DNA of 8,162 nucleotides from an uncultured Campylobacter sp. (GTDB lineage Bacteria > Campylobacterota > Campylobacteria > Campylobacterales > Campylobacteraceae), in NCBI GenBank assembly GCA_905373295.1, contig CAJPSJ010000078.1, positions 1 through 8,162 on the forward strand, written 5' to 3'. Of this stretch, positions 1-5,201 are shown piece after piece. The notes beneath the pieces are model-generated. The model saw only the letters and a program-made list of their open reading frames with translations. It had not been told where the DNA came from and did no database searches. The position numbers and the translations under genes are program-made. The first letter of the stretch is position 1; every line of letters starts with the position of its first letter.

Positions 1-64
1 CGGTGCGAAACAGAATTGTGATTATACAAGAGTGATGCTTAAAGGGGGCTGAATAGAAAAGATT
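1..64. other. Left-edge segment beyond selD
   Basis: This short stretch lies beyond the selD stop codon and holds no complete gene. On the plus strand, the frame starting at base 2 is open for 16 codons and stops at TGA 50-52. It could be the last residues of a gene converging on selD, but a run this short is expected by chance. On the minus strand, TATAAT (26 to 21) could be a -10 box for a leftward gene outside the window; no good -35 is present. No strong terminator hairpin was found for selD. Confidence 0.3.
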
Positions 65-1087
65 TTAAACTAAATAAATTTTATGTTCGGCGCGCGCTAT
101 CACTTCGCCGATGATAGCGCTGCTAGCGTAGCCTGCGTTTTTTAAATTCGCAAACGCTCGCGCTGCGTCCTTTTCCGCTACGGCGAGCAGAAGTCCGCCG
201 CTGGTTTGCGCGTCGCAAAGCGTTATGTCCGGCTCGGAATCGACACTAGGTGCGATAAATTTTAAATTTTTATAGCTTCCGGCGGGGATCAACCCCTCAT
301 CAAGGCATTTGAGAGCGCTTTTTAGAAGCGGAATTTTGCTAGGATAAATTTTAAAACTTACGCTCTCATTGATCATTTCAAGCGCGTGTCCAAGCAGTCC
401 AAAGCCCGTCACGTCCGTTGCGGCATGTATTTTTAAACCCGCTAGCGCGCCCACGGCATAAAAATTTAGCAAAACCATGCTCTCTATCGCGTCACGAAAT
501 TCTTCAAATTTAAGAAATTTCGCCTTAATAGCCGTAGCGATAATGCCCGTACCGAGAGGTTTTGTTAGGATCAGTAGGTCGCCTTCGCGCGCTGTATTAT
601 TGCTCCAAAATTTACGCGGATTCACCCGCCCCGTGACGCTAAGTCCGTAATAAATTTCGGGGGTAGAGATGGTGTGACCGCCTACCAAGACCCCTCCGCA
701 CTCTTTGATCTTGTCTTTGCCGCCGCGCAGAATTTCGCGTAGAATTTCGTTTGAGAAATGACAATCGTCAAAACCCACGATGTTTAGGGCATTTATCACT
801 TCGCCGCCCATCGCAAATACGTCGCTTAGGGAGTTTGCCGCCGCGATCTGTCCGAAGATAAACGGATCGTCCACCAAGGGGGTGATGAAATCGAGCGTCT
901 GCACGAGCGCAAGATCGTCGCTTATGCGAAATACGCTCGCATCTTCGTTGCTGCAGGTGGACGACAGCAGGTTTGCATTGGGCTCGATTAAATTTCCAAG
1001 ATTTTCGGTTAGACCCGCCGGGTCAAGCTTGGCGGCTCAACCGGCGGCTGCAATAAATTTCGTGAGGTTAAAATCTCTATAGATCAT
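65..1087 (-). CDS. selD: Selenide, water dikinase (selenophosphate synthase), selenocysteine-containing
   Basis: SelD makes selenophosphate from selenide and ATP in the cytoplasm, the selenium donor for Sec-tRNA. The CDS is 340 residues, close to the family's usual size, if the TGA at 1039-1037 is read as selenocysteine. The start ATG (1087-1085) lies inside the yedF stop as an ATGA overlap, so translation is probably coupled. Residues 16-20 read G-U-A-A-K: Sec17 and Lys20 fall exactly where E. coli SelD has catalytic Cys17 and Lys20. Asp66 (QTLDF) and Asp89 (SLSDV) match conserved ATP/metal-binding aspartates, and a glycine-rich segment (VGGHT) follows. Reading is continuous and homologous on both sides of the TGA, which argues against a pseudogene. 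An ORF caller that treats TGA as stop would begin at GTG 904 (codon 62) and lose the active site. Sec-containing SelD is known in Campylobacter. The Sec machinery genes selA, selB and selC are not in this window. Confidence 0.95.
1007..1042 (-). promoter_or_regulatory. Candidate bacterial SECIS hairpin in selD mRNA
   Basis: The mRNA around the Sec codon can fold into a 36-base hairpin. The lower stem GGTT/AACC includes the first base of the UGA. It continues with GA/TC next to a one-base bulge, then CCGCC/GGCGG above a G-G mismatch, closed by an 11-base loop (1030 to 1020). A competing fold pairs GACCC (1024 to 1020) with GGGTC (1016 to 1012) over a 3-base loop, beginning 12 bases after the UGA. 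That spacing is closer to the apical hairpin of E. coli fdhF. Bacterial SECIS elements lie directly after the UGA inside the coding sequence and bind SelB. The position fits, but which fold forms is inference from pairing by eye. Confidence 0.55.
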
Positions 1088-1680
1088 AGTTTAATTACTT
1101 CGTATTTTGATAGGACGTCCATGATTTCGTATGCATTTGAAATCTCGCCGATCGCGAGCTTATCGACCAATTTGTAGCCCTCCAGGCAGCTTCCGCAGCT
1201 TAAAATTTCAGCCCCCGCTTCGTTTAGCTTTTTAATCGCCTCAAAGCATTCGTGGCCGCGATTCGTGGTTATATGCACGGCGTTGTTTACGCAGATCACC
1301 TTCACTGGCTTTTCGTCTAAGCTTAACGCCGCGCCTAAAAATTTAGCAAGCAGACTCTTTCCGATCGGGCCGCTTCCGCACTGCTCCTCGTTTAGAAATA
1401 TCACCTTGCCTCTTTTTGGCGCCGTTACGCTACAATAAATATCGTCGATACTTTCATCTTTCAACTCGTCTGTTTTTACGGTTTTTATAAGCGTGTCGGC
1501 GCCCGCTTGTGAAATTTTCGCCTCAAAGCCGTTTTTAGCCAAAAAGCGCTTTATATTTTCGCGCGGTGCTACGTCGTTTACTAAAATTTCTAAACTCTCT
1601 CCGATTTTTAACTCGCCGAGGGCTTTTTTAGTGCGCAAAAGCGGCTCCGGGCAATTTAAATTGCGACAATCTAGTTGCAT
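1084..1680 (-). CDS. yedF: Selenium metabolism protein YedF (TusA-like plus DsrE-like domains)
   Basis: This 198-residue protein has two domains. Residues 1-70 form a TusA/SirA-like sulfurtransferase domain with the CPEP form of the CPxP motif (Cys10 to Pro13), the site that carries persulfide in TusA. Residues of about 80-198 form a DsrE-like domain with NEEQCGSGPIGKSL near 97-110 and a CGSC motif (Cys162, Cys165). This architecture is that of the selenium-associated YedF family, usually found beside selD; a role in delivering or handling selenium is inferred from that linkage, and its reaction is not settled. The start at 1680 has an AAGGA ribosome site 6 bases upstream. Its TGA stop overlaps the selD ATG by 4 bases, so the two are almost certainly cotranscribed and coupled. 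fdhC lies 85 bases upstream on the same strand. Confidence 0.92.
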   Translation of the reverse strand: MQLDCRNLNCPEPLLRTKKALGELKIGESLEILVNDVAPRENIKRFLAKNGFEAKISQAGADTLIKTVKTDELKDESIDDIYCSVTAPKRGKVIFLNEEQCGSGPIGKSLLAKFLGAALSLDEKPVKVICVNNAVHITTNRGHECFEAIKKLNEAGAEILSCGSCLEGYKLVDKLAIGEISNAYEIMDVLSKYEVIKL

Positions 1681-1704
1681 ATGTAATCCTTAAAAATAAA
1701 AATT

Positions 1705-1751
1705 CTTTGAACCTCAAAGCTAATGCGAGCCGCACGCAAGCGGGCCCGCAT
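1705..1751 (-). terminator. Two hairpins between fdhC and yedF (weak terminator or attenuator)
   Basis: Reading leftward from fdhC, a GC-rich inverted repeat comes first: 1751-1740 pairs with 1733-1723, with one mismatch and one bulge. A perfect 6-bp hairpin with a 3-base loop follows (CTTTGA/TCAAAG, 1719-1714 and 1710-1705). After it the message is U-rich (AATTTTTATTTTT) and runs into the yedF ribosome site. The second hairpin plus U-tract resembles a weak intrinsic terminator. No convincing -10 box for yedF was seen, so partial readthrough from fdhC into yedF-selD is a reasonable guess. Confidence 0.45.
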
Positions 1752-1765
1752 AAAATTTACCCAAG

Positions 1766-2725
1766 TTATAAGCGCGGGTACTTCGCTTCAAATTGCGATT
1801 TAGCGATCTGCCCTTTATCAAGCAGCTCGCGATACCAGTAGTGGTGAAGTACATAAACTTCCTCCTCCGGCTTGTGTCCGTCGATCATCGAGTGGATGGC
1901 GCCGCTGATCGCAAAGACCGCCATGTAGATATGTACGAGCAAAAACACCGCGCAGACCGCGCCCAAAAAATTATGAATAATCGCGCTTGCTCTTAAAATT
2001 TCTATCTGACTCATACCTAGCGCACTTCTCATCGCAGGGATATCGTAGTCTAGGAAAAACATTGACGCACCCGTCGCTATCATCACTATACCGCCTAAAG
2101 TCGCGACCCAAAACCACGCCTTTTGGCCTGCGTTAAATTTACCCGCAGGGATCGCGCGCTTCTTTTTGCTTAAATAGCCGCCCACGATCATCATCCATCT
2201 GATATCGTAAGTTCGCGGTAGCATACGCCAAAACCATGTCACTAGCATAGGCACAACGGCAATCGCAAACGCTATCGTAGCCAGTCCGTGAGCGTTTTTA
2301 CAAAACCTCACGAAAGCGCCGCCGCCGAATTCCTCGCCAAACATCATAATTAAGCCTGTCGGAACCAAAATCGCCCATGCTACGGCCGCTACGAGATGAT
2401 ATAATCGCTCAAATTTATTAAATGCATAGATCGGTTTGCCCGCGTGATGATCGAAGTGCTTCGGCCCTATGATCGCGTAGTGCCCAATAAAAGCTATGAT
2501 TACGCCCAAAACCGCGCCCAGCGCCAGCCACGCAAAAAAGCCCGAGCTTTGCAGATGTCCTTGAAATTGCAGAAAAATCGGACCGAAGCCATTGCCGTAG
2601 CTATCGATGTTTTCAAGCCTTGCATTGCCCCAAACATCGCTATTTCCCTGCACGATATCGGCGTATTTTTTCTCCTCAGCCTGCGCATAAATACAGGCGA
2701 GAAGCGCGAGAAACAATCTTTTCAT
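1766..2725 (-). CDS. fdhC: Formate dehydrogenase gamma subunit, cytochrome b
   Basis: FdhC is the di-heme cytochrome b that anchors periplasmic formate dehydrogenase in the inner membrane and passes formate electrons to menaquinone. The 319-residue protein begins with a signal-like segment (basic MKR, hydrophobic 4-14, AQA near 14-16). It then has hydrophobic helices at roughly 62-85, 108-128, 145-168, 202-224 and 248-275. Histidines in helices suited to heme ligation are His110 (ERLYH), His146 (KNAHG), His251 (IIHN) and His265 (LLVHIY). The N-terminal extension before the cytochrome b core is common in epsilonproteobacterial FdhC. The ATG at 2725 has AAGGAAA just upstream. The subunits FdhA and FdhB are not adjacent here; nspC lies upstream instead, and a -10 box precedes the gene. 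Another b-type cytochrome subunit cannot be wholly excluded, but the selenium genes downstream favour formate dehydrogenase. Confidence 0.88.
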   Translation of the reverse strand: MKRLFLALLACIYAQAEEKKYADIVQGNSDVWGNARLENIDSYGNGFGPIFLQFQGHLQSSGFFAWLALGAVLGVIIAFIGHYAIIGPKHFDHHAGKPIYAFNKFERLYHLVAAVAWAILVPTGLIMMFGEEFGGGAFVRFCKNAHGLATIAFAIAVVPMLVTWFWRMLPRTYDIRWMMIVGGYLSKKKRAIPAGKFNAGQKAWFWVATLGGIVMIATGASMFFLDYDIPAMRSALGMSQIEILRASAIIHNFLGAVCAVFLLVHIYMAVFAISGAIHSMIDGHKPEEEVYVLHHYWYRELLDKGQIAKSQFEAKYPRL

Positions 2726-2754
2726 GGATTTCCTTAGATATAAAATTCGAGCCG

Positions 2755-2760
2755 ATTATA
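2755..2760 (-). promoter_or_regulatory. -10 box of the fdhC promoter
   Basis: A perfect TATAAT (2760 to 2755) lies 30 bases upstream of the fdhC start codon. The upstream region is A/T-rich with T-runs and lacks a clear -35, as is usual for Campylobacter sigma-70 promoters. It suggests that fdhC starts its own transcript, possibly continuing into yedF-selD. No good nspC terminator was seen upstream, so readthrough from nspC is also possible. Confidence 0.6.
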
Positions 2761-2820
2761 TCATTTTTTGCAAAAAATTTTCTTACAAAGTAAAATTACA
2801 TTTTTGCATTAAGTGCGGAG

Positions 2821-3975
2821 CTAGTTTCGCCTCGCGTACTCATCGTAGCCGAATTTTTTTATTGCCAAAACCTCTCCGCGCTCGTCCGCTAAGACAAGAT
2901 CGGGCAGCTTGATGCCGTTAAAGGTCGTGTTTTTCACGATCGTGTAGTGGATCTGATCCTCGAAAATCACCCGATCGCCGATGTTTAGCGGCGCGTCAAA
3001 TTTATACTCGGGCTGCCCGCTCTCAAGCCCCACGACGTCGCCTGCGAGGCAAGTATTCCCGCCGAAGCGATAGCTAAATTTACCGCTCTCGCTTTCGCCG
3101 CGCACCGCGGGACGATACGGCATCAGCACGGTATCAGGCATATGAGCTTCAGAAGAAGCATCCAAGATAGCGATTTTAGCACCGTTTTCTACGATATCAA
3201 GCACGCTAGAGACCAAATACCCGCACTCCCAGCCGACCGCTTCGCCAGGCTCAAGATAAATTTTGACCTCGTATTTTTCGCGAAATTTTTTGATCAGCTC
3301 TATCAGCAGCTCCACGTCGTAGCCTGCGCGCGTGATATGGTGCCCGCCGCCGAAATTTAGCCACTTTAGGGCTCTAAAATACTTGCCGAATTTCGCCTCG
3401 AAAACCTCAAGCACCCGCCCTAGGCTCTGAGCGCTCTCTTCGCACAGCGCATGAAAATGCAGCCCCGAGATGCCGCGCAAAAACTCGCCGTCTTGTAAGA
3501 TCGCCCGCTGCAGCGCTTCAAGGCTCATCCCGAGCCTGCTAAAGCTGCCGCACGGATTGTAAGCGTCTTTAGGCGCGAAGGAGGTCTGCGGATTTAGTCG
3601 CAAGCCGCACGATGCGCCCGCAGCGAGCGCTTTTACGCGGTATTTTTGCCACTGCGCGGCGCTATTGAACACGACGTGATTTGAAATTTTTAAAATTTCG
3701 TCCAAATCATCCTCTTTGAATGCGGGCGAGTATGTGTGGATTTCGCCGTTTTTGATAAATTCCGCGGCAAATTTCGCCTCGTGCAGGCCGCTGCAAGTAG
3801 CGCCCCAGAGGTATCTGTCAACGTAAGGCATCGCGAAACTAAACGCAAAGCCTTTTAGCGCGCATAAAATTTTTGCTCCGCTTCGCTCGCCCACGCCGCG
3901 TAAAATTTCTAAATTTTTTACCAGTTTTTGCTCCTCGCACACGTAAGCTGGAGTTGAAATTTCATCGATTTTCAT
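2821..3975 (-). CDS. nspC: Carboxynorspermidine/carboxyspermidine decarboxylase
   Basis: NspC is a PLP-dependent enzyme that decarboxylates carboxy(nor)spermidine, the last step of the alternative polyamine route used by Campylobacter to make spermidine. The 384 residues are of normal family length with an alanine-racemase-type TIM barrel followed by a beta domain. Lys41 in CALKGF is the expected PLP Schiff-base lysine. Other expected active-site features are HFH (173-175), the glycine-rich FGGGHH (208-213), EPGE (242-245) for phosphate binding, Asp272 in LDAS, and Cys309 in GNTCLAGD from the C-terminal domain. The ATG at 3975 has GAGGGA about 5 bases upstream. The partner dehydrogenase is not in the window. 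In Campylobacter the physiological substrate is expected to be carboxyspermidine; the sequence does not distinguish the two. Confidence 0.93.
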   Translation of the reverse strand: MKIDEISTPAYVCEEQKLVKNLEILRGVGERSGAKILCALKGFAFSFAMPYVDRYLWGATCSGLHEAKFAAEFIKNGEIHTYSPAFKEDDLDEILKISNHVVFNSAAQWQKYRVKALAAGASCGLRLNPQTSFAPKDAYNPCGSFSRLGMSLEALQRAILQDGEFLRGISGLHFHALCEESAQSLGRVLEVFEAKFGKYFRALKWLNFGGGHHITRAGYDVELLIELIKKFREKYEVKIYLEPGEAVGWECGYLVSSVLDIVENGAKIAILDASSEAHMPDTVLMPYRPAVRGESESGKFSYRFGGNTCLAGDVVGLESGQPEYKFDAPLNIGDRVIFEDQIHYTIVKNTTFNGIKLPDLVLADERGEVLAIKKFGYDEYARRN

Positions 3976-4002
3976 CGTTTTCCCTCATTAAATTTTTACG
4001 CA

Positions 4003-4008
4003 ATTATA
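4003..4008 (-). promoter_or_regulatory. -10 box of the nspC promoter
   Basis: TATAAT (4008 to 4003) lies 27 bases upstream of the nspC start, in the 87-base divergent region shared with moaD. It overlaps by two bases a perfect 14-bp palindrome (4007-4020). Confidence 0.6.
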
Positions 4009-4020
4009 TAAAATTTTATA
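4007..4020. repeat. 14-bp palindrome in the nspC/moaD divergent promoter region
   Basis: TATAAAATTTTATA is a perfect dyad. It touches the nspC -10 box and covers the position where a moaD -35 would fall. It could be a shared operator or an accident of A/T-rich promoter sequence. The flanking bases do not extend the symmetry. Confidence 0.5.
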
Positions 4021-4030
4021 AATTTTTGGT

Positions 4031-4036
4031 TAAAAT
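4031..4036 (+). promoter_or_regulatory. -10 box of the moaD-moaE promoter
   Basis: TAAAAT follows the T-rich AATTTTTGGT and stands 26 bases before the moaD ATG. There is no recognisable -35. A ribosome site AAGGA (4053-4057) lies 5 bases before the ATG. Confidence 0.45.
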
Positions 4037-4062
4037 CGCCCAATCTTTAAAAAAGGACAAAA

Positions 4063-4284
4063 ATGGTAGAGATAGAATTTTTAGGGCCGATCGGGCGCGA
4101 GCCCCTGCGCCTAAACGCAAACTCTTTGCAAGAGGTAAAAGCGGAGTTGCAAAAGGACGAAAGTCTGCGCGAGTGGCTTGCAAACTGCGCCGTAGCGGTA
4201 AACGATAAGATGATTTATGATGCGAATTTTGCACTTAAATCCGGCGATCGCGTGAGCCTTCTGCCTCCCGTTTGTGGCGGTTAA
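4063..4284 (+). CDS. moaD: Molybdopterin synthase small subunit (sulfur carrier)
   Basis: MoaD is the ubiquitin-like small subunit of molybdopterin synthase. Its C-terminal Gly-Gly is charged as a thiocarboxylate that supplies the dithiolene sulfurs of the pterin cofactor. The 73-residue protein has the family's usual short length and ends in PPVCGG, with Gly72-Gly73 as the functional tail. The segment ALKSGDRVSLLPPVCGG near 57-73 matches the typical MoaD end (a D-x-V-x-x-L-P-P pattern). moaE begins 15 bases after its stop, so the two subunits are made from one message. The product supports molybdenum or tungsten enzymes such as formate dehydrogenase, whose FdhC subunit is encoded nearby. ThiS-type carriers share the fold, but the moaE neighbour settles the identity. 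Confidence 0.95.
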   Translation: MVEIEFLGPIGREPLRLNANSLQEVKAELQKDESLREWLANCAVAVNDKMIYDANFALKSGDRVSLLPPVCGG

Positions 4285-4288
4285 GCTT

Positions 4289-4294
4289 AGGAGG
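4289..4294 (+). promoter_or_regulatory. Ribosome binding site that fixes the moaE start
   Basis: A full consensus AGGAGG lies between the moaD stop and moaE. Its last base is the first base of an in-frame GTG (4294), so that GTG cannot use the site. The ATG at 4300 sits 5 bases downstream and is the likely start. Confidence 0.8.
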
Positions 4295-4299
4295 TGGCG

Positions 4300-4809
4300 A
4301 TGAGCGAAGCTAAATTTAATCCAGAACTTTTAAGCGGGATCGAGCCTGAAATTTATGAGGGCAGCTTGGATGTAGATGCGATTTTATCGCGCTGGTATGC
4401 TAAATTTAAAGACGCAAATTGCGGCGCGTTTATCACCTTCGTGGGCATCGTGCGCGAAGAGGGCGGTATCTGTGCGCTGAGCTTCGATATCTACGAGCCG
4501 ATTTTGCGGACGTGGTTTGAAGCGTGGCAGCAAAAGGCCGCGGCACAGGGCGCATTCGTGCTTTTTGCACATTCAAAAGGCGATGTGCCGATCCACGAAA
4601 GCTCCTACGTCGCAGGCGTCGTAAGCCCGCAGCGCAAGGTCGCTCTGGCGCTCATAAACGAGTTTGTGGAGGATTTCAAGGCGGCCGCGCCGATCTGGAA
4701 ATATGACGTAAAGGGCGGTAAAATCGAAGGCGGCAAAGTAGTAGGCGGGAAGAGGTTCTACGCGGCGGATCGCTCGCAGAGGGTAAGAGGCGCGGGGCTT
4801 TTGGGCTAA
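4300..4809 (+). CDS. moaE: Molybdopterin synthase catalytic subunit
   Basis: MoaE is the large subunit of molybdopterin synthase. It inserts sulfur from the MoaD thiocarboxylate into cyclic pyranopterin monophosphate in the cytoplasm. From the ATG at 4300 the protein is 169 residues, slightly longer than E. coli MoaE. It contains GAFITFVGIVRE (42-53) with the conserved Arg52, HSKGDVPIHE (91-100) matching the family's H-x-x-G-x-x-x-x-x-E block, and DFKAAAPIWKYD (125-136). There Lys127 and Lys134 match the catalytic lysines 119 and 126 of E. coli. An N-terminal extension of about 20 residues precedes the core. An alternative GTG start at 4294 would add two residues but overlaps the ribosome site. 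The gene is the second of a moaD-moaE pair. Confidence 0.94.
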   Translation: MSEAKFNPELLSGIEPEIYEGSLDVDAILSRWYAKFKDANCGAFITFVGIVREEGGICALSFDIYEPILRTWFEAWQQKAAAQGAFVLFAHSKGDVPIHESSYVAGVVSPQRKVALALINEFVEDFKAAAPIWKYDVKGGKIEGGKVVGGKRFYAADRSQRVRGAGLLG

Positions 4810-4821
4810 ATTTAAAAGCCC
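4795..4821 (+). terminator. Possible weak terminator at the moaE end
   Basis: GGGCTTTT (4795-4802) and AAAAGCCC (4814-4821) can form an 8-bp stem over an 11-base loop spanning the moaE stop. A second GGGCT (4803-4807) competes for the same partner. No T-run follows, so Rho-independent termination is uncertain. Confidence 0.35.
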
Positions 4822-5201
4822 ACGTCGCTTAAATTTATAGGCTCACTTCAATCAAATTTAATCAAAACGGCGATTACGCCGACAAGCAAAATTCCATGTA
4901 GAGATGCTGTAGAATTTCAAAATAAAAATTTTGTATAAATTTGGCAGCTGAGGCTAAATTTAAGCTCAAAATTTTACTCTAACTCCACGCGCCCGATAAG
5001 TACGGCGGGCGAAAATCAAAATTTCAAGTCTAAATTTATATCAATTTAATAGATCGACATTGCTACGGAGCGTCGCAAATAAAATAGCGCCGCGTAAACT
5101 TTTGCCAAATTTAAAACCAAAATTTCGCCGCCGTATATCTAAGCACAGTGCCATAAAATTTTAAAATTTCATCGCAAATAACCATTCCTGCTAAGCGGCG
5201 G
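4810..5201. other. Gene-free convergent region rich in AAATTT palindromes
   Basis: This stretch of about 390 bases lies between the convergent moaE and the ATPase gene, and all frames are interrupted often. It holds twelve complete copies of the self-complementary hexamer AAATTT (first bases at 4831, 4854, 4926, 4937, 4956, 4969, 5019, 5032, 5107, 5120, 5156 and 5164), with another straddling the moaE end at 4808. It also holds two GC hairpins, at 4868-4881 and 4990-5011 (CGCCCG/CGGGCG with a 10-base loop). No gene, tRNA or remnant of a known gene was recognised. Confidence 0.7.
4868..4881 (-). terminator. Candidate terminator for leftward transcription
   Basis: CGGCG and CGCCG pair over a 4-base loop. 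On the minus strand the hairpin is followed by TTTTGATTAAATTT, a modest U-tract. It would end transcripts coming from the ATPase gene about 320 bases after its stop codon. The plus strand has no U-tract after the hairpin. Confidence 0.4.

Noticed and set aside
44..48. Run of five G as a phase-variable tract
   Set aside because: Campylobacter contingency tracts are usually much longer, and no longer homopolymer was seen in any coding region here.
65..904. SelD starting at GTG 904 (279 residues)
   Set aside because: It lacks the catalytic Sec/Lys region. The same frame extends through an in-frame TGA at the known Sec position to an ATG that overlaps the yedF stop.
780..1082. 100-codon plus-strand ORF opposite selD
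   Set aside because: It lies antisense to the conserved N-terminal region of SelD and has no ribosome site or domain.
3873..4208. 111-codon plus-strand ORF across the nspC start and moaD
   Set aside because: It crosses the divergent promoter region and is out of frame with MoaD; its Arg/Lys-rich composition is typical of a shadow frame.
4294..4809. moaE starting at GTG 4294
   Set aside because: The GTG overlaps the last base of the AGGAGG ribosome site; ATG 4300 has proper spacing.
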